This document shows, in pieces, positions 45,180-56,515 of a stretch of DNA of 64,000 nucleotides. The position numbers and the translations under genes are program-made. Below the pieces are notes generated by a model. The model was not told the origin of the DNA. It made no database searches and saw only the letters and a program-made list of their open reading frames with translations. The DNA is from Hermatobates lingyangjiaoensis (lineage: Eukaryota; Arthropoda; Insecta; Hemiptera; Hermatobatidae), in contig JAPFBL010000105.1 of the NCBI GenBank assembly GCA_026182355.1, positions 983,001 to 1,047,000 on the forward strand. The letters are read 5' to 3'. Position 1 is the stretch's first letter. The number at the start of each line of letters is the position of its first letter.

Positions 45180-48100
45180 GACTTTTAGGTTATGTTTACG
45201 GTTCTTTTAATAAAAAGATAAAAACTGTTTGAAAAATCAAACTAAATTTTCTCTAAATTTTTTCCATTGCCATATGAATAACTCTATATATAATCAATTA
45301 AATGAAACGATTTCACCAAGTTAATAAATAAACTAGATTCACAAAAGAGTACTCATAAAAGAATTCACAGAAACTCACTACTATATTTTAATTGCCTCGT
45401 CATCAATTCAGAATTAAACGGGAACTTAACGTAATCCACTTGTTTTAAGCGTGGTATAACCAATCATCAACACTCCTGGTTGTTTCAGTATAAGAAAGAC
45501 AAGATTTTTAGTTAGTGATGTGTGAAAGAAGGATGTGTTTTTTAAAAGAACATAACATTTCTCGTAAAATAGCGTATTGATCTGAGCTTTATGTCACTCA
45601 GAAGGATCCACAGCCATTATCGTTTACCACCTTTTACTTCATGCTCTACTCTGTGCATTCCTTAATGTTTTCTTTATATTTCGCCAACAGACCTTGAACT
45701 GTTATCAAGCAGCATATACAATTCTAGATCAACTAACTACAATTGACAATTCCATTAGTCTTATAAACTTTCAAAAAGTTTATCGATTTACTATCAATCT
45801 GGAGAGGTCTACACTCAATTTACTATAAGTAGACAGAATACTAAACTTCTTGATAACTTCAAGAATTAGCTTAAAATTAGTATCTATTTATAATATAGAA
45901 CTAAACATATAATTGAAATATGTATTGATAATATGATTCATAAACACAAGAAAATCAACATCTTATATTAAGTTTTGTTCAAGGATGTAACATATATACT
46001 GATTAGAGCGTTACGTTAGACAAAATTAATCCATCAAAGATTGTAGACTGTAGCGTCCACAAAAACTATTGGATACACACCTACCCATATACAGAAATTG
46101 TCATAAAACGACTTTGGGGACCTCAAAACATGTAAATCCGTCACAAATTTTTTCATGATCACTATACTTTACTTATAGTAAAGTAATAAATAACAAAATT
46201 AAAAAAAATAAAATTATTTCTTTTTAGAGTAACTGTAATGCAGTTGTGTATAGCCCCTAGTAAAACGTATTTGTGTATTAATTTCATTTTTTCAATTTAG
46301 TTTAAATGACATATTAGAATCATTTTGAGTATGATATTGTAATCAATGGTTAGCTTCTTCTGTTTAGTTAAAATTAAGTTGATTGCTCATTATTTCTGCT
46401 AAATGTGCATACATAATTATAATGAGTGTAGACCACATCCAATTTTTAATTGGAGAATTTTTTTTCAAAAGTTTTATTTCCATTTTATTTCAAAAGATTC
46501 CTATCAATGAAAAAAATCATAGAAAAATTGGCATTTAATTCAGCTTTTGATGGTTATTATTCGCACTGTTTTTGTTGACTTGGAATGTGATGGAAGCTAT
46601 TTGGTTAGGGGATAGATTATGAAATGGTGAATGGATGGGAATATTTCGTGCAAAGAGAAGGAGGACAGAGAAGCTGAACTGCTCAAGTGCTGTTGAAATT
46701 AAGTGGAAGCCTGGCCCTTCATCCATTTTTCTACCATGTCAGCGTCTTACCATAAAAGCAATGCTCTAGAATTTAACGCACCGGCTTTAGTTTATTAAAC
46801 TAAACTCTCTCAGCATTCATTGGTAAATGGCAAATGCAACAACAACATTATCTTAATTTTAATTATTTTTACAGTGCATTATTATTTATTTTATTACAAT
46901 ATTTAAGTTTCAACAAATTAATTATTAATTACTAAAAAACGAATGTCCCTTTATCCTGTAAATTATTTACGTCACTCCACCAGTTTTGAAACTTGTTCTT
47001 CTGAGTACACTAGTAGAAACTTGGAGTAAATATAAAAAAAGTGTTATGGAGAAAGAACAAATATTAGAAAGTTACAATTGACGAAAATGTTATCGAATAG
47101 GAGAGAATGATGTATGAGGAAAATGAAGAAAATAGATTGTTTAAGAATGTGGGCTGAGTATAATATTCGTCTGTATAAAGAGTAATGTTTATTGATACAT
47201 GCGTGGAGACAAGTAAGCAAGGTACTGACCCTGAGAGGAGACAGCGCGGCTTCTGACCAGGTCGATCTTGTTGCCCACCAGGATGACAGACTTGGCTCTG
47301 GTGCAGCCGGCGTGCTGCAGCCGGGACAGCTCCGCCTCCGCCTTCTGGAACGACAGCTTGTCTATCACGGAGTACATGACTAGGAACGCGTCTGCCTGCT
47401 CGTTCTCTATCTGAAAAACATGTTCCATTTAAAATCTTCACTTTGTAACGCCCAGTTGTATAAGTACTATGCACTTGTATAATTTAATGAATTACCTTAA
47501 GACAATAATTAGGTACAACTACAAACGAATTTTTTAGGTACAAAAGTGCGCGTTCCAATCATCAGTTCCAGTAACTGTGCTACTATGCGATTAATGTGAG
47601 TAAGTAACTGTTAGAGTGTTCTCCTCTTGGTAGTCAGTTAAGGCTTTGTTAGTGTTCAACTAGTCACTGAATCATAAATGGGCTCACTTTGCCATGGGGC
47701 TGTACTCAAGTATAGTGAGGAAATTCTGAAACGATGGACCGAGGGGTTAGTGTGGGAGGAAATTTGCTCCAACTGTTTTGAATCTAGGTGAAATGATTAA
47801 AATAAGTTATGTGCTGTACATAAAATATTTATTATACATTATGTATTGGTGAAAGGGAGAAATTGTTTTATCCTTGTTTATTGACAAAATAAAACGACTT
47901 TCTAACAAAAATAAAAATTAATAACATTCTCATGCAGTTTAATGGTTAATTATGCTGAAAATCAGTTTTGAGTAGAGGTCTGGTGATGCTAGAGGCAAAT
48001 ATTGATTGTTTGCCCCTTAGTGCACAATTATGAGATCAAAAATCTGTAAAATGTTATACTATAGGAAAATATTGTGTACAATGGAACACAGTTATTAAAT

Positions 48101-49216
48101 GACTAAATGAGATTTACTTTTTCATGAAATGAAAATAATAAATGATATAACAATAGAGAATGAAAAAAAAACTCTTCATCTATCATAATCATAATAACGA
48201 TCTCCGTTGAAGTCACAAACAAGATGAAATACGGCTTGGAGTAAACGAGTGGGGCAGAAGAGTTATTTTAAAGTGAATAGAAAGAAGGCAGAGGAAGTAG
48301 TTTAGACAGAGTCGGGTGAAATATACTGTTATCCACAGGTATATGACCACAATCTTCACTTCATATCGTGCCGCACGTACAGTCTCACCACTAAAATACT
48401 TTACTGACATATTTCAATACCATGTTGTACTAGTGGCATTTAAATACAGAAAAAAGAGTTGAAAAGGAATTTAATACATGAGGGACTTAATAGAAGTTTA
48501 ACTGTTATTCTTTATTGATCGAATACTCCCTAGTTGGTAAAGGAGCTGTATAAATAGAGATTATAATAACAAATACTACACACGTATGTTCAATTGTACA
48601 ACAGTAGAGACTACCCAATAAAGATGTTCTTTCTGTTAAGAGCACTCCTTCCTTAAATCCCTTAATCCACAACTCCTTCGCTGATAAGAGATATCTATTA
48701 CAAGACCATAGACTACGAAAAAACTACACAAACATTTATTTACTTTCAAACGTAACTGGAATGACCCTTACAATGAATCGACTAAGAGTAGAAGCCGCAT
48801 GTTCGGAACTGTTTGTGAACAACTTGCATTCAGTCGTAATTCTTCTTTGCCTTGAGGTGGCTATATCCTTACATATAGATTCTTTATATTCATTACGTTA
48901 AGTGCTCTTAACAAGTCTTTGCGTGTAAGGCAGTCAATGCTAAACTCATCTCCTTCATTGCTTCATTTTTTTTTAGCCTTCAATTTTATCTTACAAATAG
49001 TCAATAATTCACCTTACGATTGTTTATAAGTGATATTATAGAATTTAATGTTACAAAAAAAATTGATTATTTAAAAATGAAGGAGAAAGTTTACTTTGAC
49101 TCCTGCTAGATACAAATATTATGAATGAGAATACTTTACCATGGAGCCTGTAATGAACTGCAGTTCAGATTCCTCTCCATTGAGCATGATGTGAACTGTT
49201 TGGTCAGAGGATTCGT
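37346..49216 (-). CDS. RGK-family small GTPase (Rad/Gem/Kir-like), 3' three exons
   Basis: RGK proteins are Ras-like GTPases that bind the CaV beta subunit and calmodulin and suppress voltage-gated calcium channels (family knowledge). Exons are 49216-49140, 47410-47230 and 37620-37346 (TGA); phases agree and give 177 residues. Visible are the segment before switch II (DQTVHIMLNGEESELQFITG), no classical D-x-x-G after it (typical of RGK), ENEQADAFLVMYSVIDKLSF, the G4 motif NKIDL, SSQDGRCVAC, and KFIEVSVGINHNVDELLVGI in the G5 region. A long basic tail (KASLKARQMFTWIFGKEDSK) ends KNCENLHIL, the RGK-type C-terminus without a CAAX box. The P-loop exon must lie beyond 49216 on the minus strand and I could not find it in the window. 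The introns are 9.6 and 1.7 kb. Confidence 0.92.
42570..42669. repeat. inverted PLE-terminus hairpin, second copy of the 0.6-kb unit
   Basis: The left arm GACTAAGATCTTTCAACCGT (from about 42573) and right arm ACGGTTGAAAGATCTTAGTC (to 42655) are perfect complements and match the unit at 581-677. The loop side differs: one arm has lost about 30 bases here. A (TA)n tract follows at 42691. Confidence 0.75.
42613..42655 (+). ncRNA. hammerhead-ribozyme-like motif B (core intact)
   Basis: GACT (42613-42616) pairs with AGTC (42652-42655). The core CTGACGA is at 42617-42623, then unpaired A42624. Stem II is 42625-42629 with 42637-42641; the C-to-T change relative to the 0.6-kb copy turns a CG pair into a UG pair, so pairing is kept. 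GAA is at 42642-42644, AGATCT at 42645-42650 and T42651 is the cleavage position. Confidence 0.6.
42762..42795 (-). ncRNA. hammerhead-like motif C, minus-strand copy in palindrome
   Basis: Mirror image of the motif at 42891-42924: TCTC, CTGAAGA (42791-42785), GAA, AATT, A, GAGA. Confidence 0.5.
42891..42924 (+). ncRNA. hammerhead-ribozyme-like motif C (core intact)
   Basis: TCTC (42891-42894) pairs with GAGA (42921-42924). The core CTGAAGA is at 42895-42901, with C42902 unpaired. Stem II is GGT(T)/(A)ACC, GAA is at 42913-42915, AATT forms a two-pair stem III, and A42920 is the cleavage position. A diverged relative is at 59.26 kb. Confidence 0.55.
43600..43700 (+). repeat. dispersed repeat (copies also near 55.9 and 62.6 kb)
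   Basis: Shared text is GTGGCT-TAT-CAT-TT-TCAGTTATAA followed by an A-rich stretch and TTGAAAT. The copies at about 55939-55995 and 62636-62690 keep the same order, and those two share further patchy similarity downstream (AAGGACCT/GAGGACCT). The family is not recognised. Confidence 0.5.
45126..45176. repeat. (TA)n microsatellite
   Basis: An uninterrupted AT dinucleotide run of about 50 bases, the longest in the window. Confidence 0.95.
47230..47410 (-). CDS. RGK GTPase internal exon (G4 motif)
   Basis: The acceptor is catgtttttcag/ATAGAG and the donor is TCTCAGG/gtcagt, leaving one base. It encodes IENEQADAFLVMYSVIDKLS, FQKAEAELSRLQHAGCTRAK and SVILVGNKIDLVRSRAVSSQ. It is strikingly GC-rich against AT-rich introns. 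Confidence 0.93.
49140..49216 (-). CDS. RGK GTPase internal exon
   Basis: The acceptor is tgttatgttacag/ACGAAT (two bases complete a split codon). The donor is TCCATG/gtaaag, phase 0. It encodes ESSDQTVHIMLNGEESELQF and ITGSM, the divergent switch region of RGK proteins. Confidence 0.85.
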
Positions 49217-52200
49217 CTGTAACATAACAATAAATGCAAACATATTTATTTTGCTTTCAACTATAACAAATGAAAGTACATACTACGATGTCTATTTCCA
49301 TTAGAAAGGTTTTTTTTTGATCTTATCGTTACTAATAATTCATGAATTAAACGTAATGGTACAATGGAGATATGACGGGTTATGTACAAATCACAAATGT
49401 ACAATCATTAGTACAACAAACCTCTCTGACATCTTTTTCCTGAACCCTGGACAGTTTTAAATTGAAATCGATTAAATTGAAATCATGTGCATAGCGTCAG
49501 AGCGAAGGTCGTACCGACCGACAGATAGACTTTGTGGTAACAGAGACCACCTCTTTCCCGACCAATACCTATTAAAATTTTAACTCCAAATGGTCCTTTA
49601 ATTTATTTATATTATAATCATTTCTTCCTAATACATATGTGGCTCTCATATCTGTGTGCTTCCGTTACACATACGTTACATCATCGTCCATGTGCATTCT
49701 GTTTGGAATGTCCTCATACTATCTAACGTGCTAGCTTAGATGGGAGGAAATGCTTATAAACCTGGGTTTTGAACTCCAAGGAAGCCGTTGGAGTGCTGAA
49801 GGGCTGACAGTTCGTTCCGCCTTACAATCTGCTCTAGCGCATGTAGGAGAACATTAGAAGAAAACATATGCTTAATGACTTGACCAAAACAAGAACTGTT
49901 TTTATATTAATATTCGTACCATAATTTACAAAATCTGGAGAAAATAAACAACTAAAAGATAAACGATTCAAACCATGTCTGTAGAGTCAAACATGCACAA
50001 TGGCATTACAAAGTAAGCATTGTTTAAAAATAAAATATAATGAAACTTAGATTCAGATTGAATTTCACGGCAAATTTTATATTTTATTGACTAAATTATC
50101 ATTAACTCCATCCTGGAAATGTAGGATGATCAATAACATTTTCACACAGAATTTCTGTGTCTATGGGAAAGAAAGATAAATAATATAGAAGAGAGTAAAA
50201 GCCGGTAAATTATAAGAATTGTAAAATAATAAATATACATACATTTATAAATCAAAGTAGTTAAAACATATATCAATCTATATAGACAATTTACTTTTAA
50301 GATAACATATTAATGTTCAACTTAAACAACTGAATGTTATTCTGTGTATTAAGAATAAAGAAGAGTACAAAAGGAATTTGATAAAAGTATAACAACAAAA
50401 AAAAACAGAAAGGAGACTAATCGGAATTTTGGTATCAAGGTATAAATATTTACGAATAAACTAGATCATGAGATATCAATCATGGCAGACATGTATTTCA
50501 GATATTAGCCGGACAAAGTTGAATCTATCGTGAATCGCAAGTGCTTTCACGTATAATATTGCGGCCTAATATAATGTTATTGTTAGACTAATGCACAGAA
50601 ATGATTGAACAGGGCAATTTTAGTGAAAGAATCAACTATTGTGTAAGTGACGTGTTGGATTTTGACGCAAGTAGAATAGGCAACTATTGATAGTTGAAAT
50701 GACTCCTTTTTGCTGTTTGCATGTGTCATCACTAAAACCATTACGTGGAGTCACACATTTGTTATCTTAATAATTCTATAATATTTGACTCCAAATTCCT
50801 TTGGAAATTTCATCTCTAATACAATCCTGCCTTGATTAACAAAGTTAACTATATGAAAGTTCTTATGGTGTGAAGCTTAGAGGGGGAACACAAAGTTTGA
50901 TATTCCAATTTGCTATATCTTATAGTTAACACATATAATGGCTTAAATTCTATCTAAACAAATATACGCTAGGTGAGACTGATGCAATGTTTCTTTTAGA
51001 TATGAAAGAATTTATGCCACAAAAGACAAAGATTTCACCAACTGACAGAACTGGGAAACACTTTTTACATATAAAAATAGTACCTATTTCCATTGTTATC
51101 TACTCGTACTTTAACTGTTGTTTAAGGACCAAAATTAGTAATTTTAAAATTTCTCTGGTAAATTGTAAACTCTATAGGTGTACGCAATAAGTATTTGGGT
51201 CTCAGAAGGACCTTAGTAGCGTCTTGAGTTAAACAAGAGCAGCCACTGAATACGCTTTTAAAACTAAGGCATTACTTGAAATTACCCACATGATGAAACA
51301 CACAGCTGTTGCCACTCCGTGAAATTGGAGTATGACTCTGTAGCAGTCAACAATGTCGATTTATAGAGTAAGACTTTGGTTTTCTTTTTCACCATATTTA
51401 ACTTACCCTAATATTGTTTAGGGTTTAACAAAATTGCATCAAATAAGTTTGATCTCCATTATTGCATACTGTATAATTTATAATTAATAATTATAATATA
51501 GTTAATAACTTAAATCGTAGCATTCCGAATTATTACTATATATTTAGGAGTGATGCTTTAAACCAAGTGCGCACTTTTAAACAATATTTGTTGTAAAAGT
51601 GTATTTAGATATAAAGCTGAAGTACAATGTTTACGGGATTTACATCGTGTAAACATTTTACTCCTTGTATTTACATACAAGGTAGATAGAGGTATCAGTT
51701 TCTCTTAATTTTACCAAATTGATTAAAACTTAAAGCATAACTATAAACAATTTCCTAACTCTACAGTTTGGAAATGGATATATTTATCAGTAATAAAAGC
51801 CAAGCAATTGTTTGGGGCCATAGAAAAGAGAATTGGGCAGATATTGGTGATTGGCAGTTTGCCACTGGTCTGCAGCATCCATCTGTATATTATATCTTCG
51901 CACACGATAACGCCTCGTCCCCTTTGCATTGTGTCTGCTCTTCCAATTTTTTTTCCAGAAAAAGTCAGATAAAGTAAAAGTTTCAAATAATGCCAATAAA
52001 GTTAGAAAATTCATTTTTATATGTTTAAAAAAACATAATATAACGCCCTTTTTATATTATGAAGAACTGAAAGATTAAAGAGTGTTTTCTGATTGCCAGT
52101 AGAGAGATAAGTTCAGAATTCAATATTTATCTGGGATACAAATAGAGATGGAGTGATCCGGCTGTCTCTTGGTAATTGGATGATTATTATAAAGACATGC

Positions 52201-54227
52201 TCGCTAAATGTGCTGACTCACATTTATCATCAAGCGTAACGAATTGGTTTTAATACTTTATAGTAAATCTTTCTATATTAAATAATAGGTAAATATGAAA
52301 GTCGTCATAATTAGCAGACGTTCATGTTTATTTCTGAACCCATGTTTCATCAATGATGATGAATAACATCTATAATCACCATCACTAAAAAAATTGAAAA
52401 TGGAAAGTTTTAAAGTGTATTTCTAGTGTGAACATATCTTCATACGCACACATCTATCATACCAAAGAAAAGAGTGTATCTAAAGAGAAGTGCCTCAAGA
52501 GCAAACAAGATCCATCGAGTTACGTAACTAGGACAAAGAACGTCAATGCCTGACCAGAAAGCATGAACTCCTCAGAGGAGACGGGACAACATCGCAAAGT
52601 AGGTCTTGAGAAGGCGTGTGAGGTAGGCAGTCTGAAGAGAGCAACACATTATAGACCAGAACATACAAGAACTATCAGGTCTCTGGCATGAAGGCTGTTG
52701 GGAAGGCGAGAGATGCTGCAGAGAGATGTTTCTCGGAAAACTCCAGCCAGCAGTTCATTAGCAAGAACTGACAACTCTAATAATTTTCGCTAGATTTTAT
52801 ATGCATATAACATTGTATATATTTTTTTAAAAGAAATTACAGTAATATTTTTATAATTCTGCGTAAGTATCTACTCTATAAAAATGAAGTGCCAATCAAA
52901 ACCAATATTTTTTCTTATAAAAACTTCTTAACCTTAATTGTTGGCTCTAATTTCTACAAGATTTAAATTATCAATATTTTTGAGTAAAAAAAGTTTTTTG
53001 TAATTTTTGTTTCTTATATAAGGTACATTAATTTTACGACTTAATGTGAATTGAGAATTCGGACCTATATATGTATATATATACAATTAAAAGAAACGGT
53101 CCAGCGGACTTTTTAAAATAAAATAAATTAATATTTTATTTTAAATATTTAAATATTAATATTTAAAATTTAAATAAATTTTTAAATATTATTTATATAT
53201 ATAAATATATATATAATATATATAAATCTCTATAATATTATATATTAATATAACGATATAATTAAGTTATAATGTTCGATTAAGACATCAAAATATCGAT
53301 GCGAGTTATGTCTGTGTCTTTCTTTGTGTTTCCTTCGATTTGAATTTATTATATATATATATATATATACACTCTAATTTCTCTTATAGTATAAGAGAAT
53401 AAACCCATAAGTGCTTCTCCTGCTATTTATCAAATGACTACTTCTTAGCTATACGATTTAAGGATTATCTGAGAAAAACTTTAATTAAAGCCAAGAAAAA
53501 AAGAATAAATATATAAGTCGTTATACATGTTGCTGGTGAAACTTTAACTTCAATGGCTTTAAATTACCTCTCCGATCAACTATTGTGGCGGAAACTGCTG
53601 GCGATGAATCATCTGAACCTCAAGAAAATAATGGGAAGCTTTCAGACTTTGAGGCGAGGTTGAGACAGTACGTTACAGGGAAATGACTTGATTGCAACAT
53701 TCATCAGTTGACCAAAGGCAAGCTCGAAGCCAGCTTACCTTCATCTCACCTGTTAGGCTAGTGCAATTAGCATAGTGCTAACTTGTTCTTAAACAACAAA
53801 ACTTATAGCACATATACATTATGCTGTAAAAAAAACTGAGTAAAAACCATATAGATATTCTTTATGGTTTTACTATAAAATTTGAAAAAATCTATATAAG
53901 ATATGAAGATAAAGTAACTAAACTTCAGTTTCTGAACTAAGAAATTTTTTAGTTATATATGTCAGCTATCTTCAGGGTACAAACTTTACTGTACAAACTA
54001 CATGCATTAACACTTACCTTCAAACATCTGTCATTTTGCAAACAACACGAAACGCAATATTCTTATGAATTAGGTGAAAGAGAAGTTGCGTTAAGTTGGT
54101 TAGAATTATTGTTTGTTGTAAAGTCAGATTTGTTTGATCACAAGTCAATGTGCATGTAAATCTATATACAGTGCAGACAGTTGTCTGTAAAACTGTAGCT
54201 TTAAGATTACTGTATGTATAGTAATAC

Positions 54228-54253
54228 ATAACTCGATAATCTTATCGAGTTAT
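54228..54253. repeat. 12-bp perfect hairpin
   Basis: ATAACTCGATAA and TTATCGAGTTAT are separated by two bases. No T run or gene end suggests a function. Confidence 0.8.
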
Positions 54254-55938
54254 ATAGCCAAACAGTTTATTAGAGGAACTGATGTCCTATTGCTTATCTT
54301 TACTATCTAATAAGCTAAATGTCAACAGTGAGGCATAAAGACATCGTAGTTAGACTTCTATTGAAGAAGATGAGCACCTGAAGCAGTATGTGGTATTTCA
54401 AGTGGTCTGCTTCCCTGTTAGCTCAGATGGTCAAGTCACATTTTGACAACTGTTCTGTTGTCTTAGACCATCGGGAAAAGTGTAAGAATAGTATTGATAA
54501 CCAAACAACTAGTAACTCAAATAGAAAGCAGTTAGTGGTGTACCACAGATAACTGCGGTGGAACTCAAATATATTGCGTAGACACGCAGACTATTAGGGG
54601 GTGGGAGTTACGGCTTCGTCCTGCACTTCACGAAGTCATGACAGCTTTCATGTCAACCGTCCCTTAAAACAAAACCATCAGCTGAAGTTGCAAATGGACA
54701 CTTTTCAACCTTTAGATATAGCTACACCTATATACTTAGATATATCCTACAGTAAAAGGGAGGAACGTTTGTCTCAAAACCTATAAAATATCTTCGAATA
54801 ATATATTTATTCTAAACAATACGAATAAATCATATATTTTGTTTAAGAGTATCTTGAATAACCTAAATTTATATTTTCCAATAAATTTACACTGATAATA
54901 AATTGTGCACTCCTTGCCAAGGTGGTTGGCCAGTAAGCTTAACAAAATCAATTTCATTAATTGAAATAATCTGTTAAAGTCTGCGCTGGAACTTACTGAT
55001 TATGACTCAACTTCAGACCAATCCAAGATCACATAGAATGCATTTCAATGTGTCTATACATGTGCCAATTATAATGACATCGCATTGGCACATCAATTGT
55101 TAAAAGTATGTTTCGTTTGAAAAGTAGATTCAACAAATACGAAAGTTGAGAATAAAATAACTGTAAATATGTCTTTACATGATTGTTGATTACGTAAGTT
55201 AGATGGAACAAAATGGTGATTGTTGAATTATAATTATTTAATAAAGATATAAAGAGAGAAAACTAACAGTTTTGTTCTACAAATAATATATACGAAAAAG
55301 ATCTCTAGAAGGTTCATGATAATTTAATACAAATATTACAAATACTTGTGTTATTATATTTTATATTTTAAGGAATATTCTTTTAATGATGTAATTTATT
55401 TTATTATTAATTATATTCAAGTATGAATTATTTCAATTTATTACAATTAATTTTAATAATTGATACTATCAAATAAACTGTATCTAACTTGTTTTGATAT
55501 ATATCACCATAACGTACTTTATATAGCAATACTACTTGTATTTTGTAGTGTTAATGAAAGAAGTATTGCGTACAATTTGACGATGATGCATGTAATACAC
55601 AGTGGAACATGCTGGAATAAAATACAAAATAAAAAAAAAACTACTCGTACCTAAATCCATGTGACACATATTCACACCAAAGACAATCTATCTTAAAATT
55701 TGATTCAGATCTGTCAAAGAGATCAGATCAGATTCAAGGGTCCTCAATGATTAAATTAACTATTTTCGTGCGCCCCTACTGTACTTACAGTCAAGTAGAA
55801 TGCTTGAGTAGGATAGTGTTAGTGGCCGAGAAAGGAACTAACAAAGAAAAAAACTGCAGTGGCTTACACTCAACTTTCCTTTAAGTAAATATGAAATCAA
55901 ACTCGTTAACAACCAACTCATGTTTTGCCTTATTTAAT

Positions 55939-55995
55939 GTGGCTATAATCATTTTGTTAGTTATAATAAACTTGAAATCCTTGATCAATCTGACA
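55939..55995 (+). repeat. dispersed repeat copy (see also 43.6 and 62.6 kb)
   Basis: GTGGCTATAATCATTTTGTT, then AGTTATAATAAACTTGAAAT. It aligns with the copies near 43650 and 62636 in the same orientation. Confidence 0.5.
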
Positions 55996-56299
55996 TGTTA
56001 TTATTAAACGTATTATACTAAGGACCTATATGTCATCGGACTCGTACGCCCCGTGGCCATATCTGTCATATTGTTCTACATGTCATCGTTGTAACTATAT
56101 CAGCTTCAGATTTTAAGTTCTTTAGTAACCTTGATTAATGTACATAGAGGAGAACTTACTCTTATAGTTGACTCTAAAGTAACTGGGGTTGAGGGAGCAA
56201 GTGAAGAGAGGGTTGAGTTGACATGGGTCAGGTTTGATAGTACAACGGCTTTACTGTTCTAATCCTTAGCATCAACTACTGGCTAATTTAGAGAGATAG

Positions 56300-56515
56300 T
56301 GGGGGGCAGGTAAACCCAGTGGTTATGTACTCGCCTCTGGACTGATAGATCTGGAGTTAATACCCACTCGGGCCCTCGATTTATTCACGCGGGAGGTGAA
56401 TAAATCTGAGCACATCGTCCCTCGAAGAGGACGTTAAGCAGTAAGTCCCGAGCCTGTACGACGTCAGGTACTTGTTAATATTCCTGTTCTAAATACATTT
56501 GAGTTAGGCAAAATT
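56300..56515 (+). mobile_element. tRNA-derived SINE
   Basis: A tRNA-like head (GTAAACCCAGTGGTTATG as box A region; GGAGTTAATACCC as a decayed box B) is followed by CATCGTCCCTCGAAGAGGAC, GTTAAGC, CCCGAGCCTGTACGACGTCA and a tail TTCCTGTTCTAAATACATTT. The body shares its core with the SINE at 36.4 kb on the other strand. No poly(A) or clear target duplication is seen. Confidence 0.7.

Larger units (their letters stand above)
37621..47229 (-). other. 9.6-kb RGK intron
   Basis: It contains no recognisable exon. It holds the PLE-like hairpins and the 273-bp palindrome (42.55-42.98 kb), (TA)n tracts (42691-42710, about 43016-43040, 45126-45176), and copies of short dispersed repeats near 38.4, 41.1, 43.6 and 46.1 kb. 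A less AT-rich patch at 39.1-39.25 kb and another at 43.34-43.5 kb have open frames that I could not assign. Confidence 0.6.

Noticed and set aside
53280..53360. Possible F-type PLE end on + (ATCAAAATATCG ... TGTGTCTTTCTTTGTG before (TA)n)
   Set aside because: The flank resembles the 1.2-kb unit but the ribozyme core and stem II are missing; kept only as a remark.
53560..53690. Coding-like text KLPLRSTIVAETAGDESSEP on +
   Set aside because: No acceptor, no upstream frame, immediate TGA and no family; could be chance or an old pseudogene piece.
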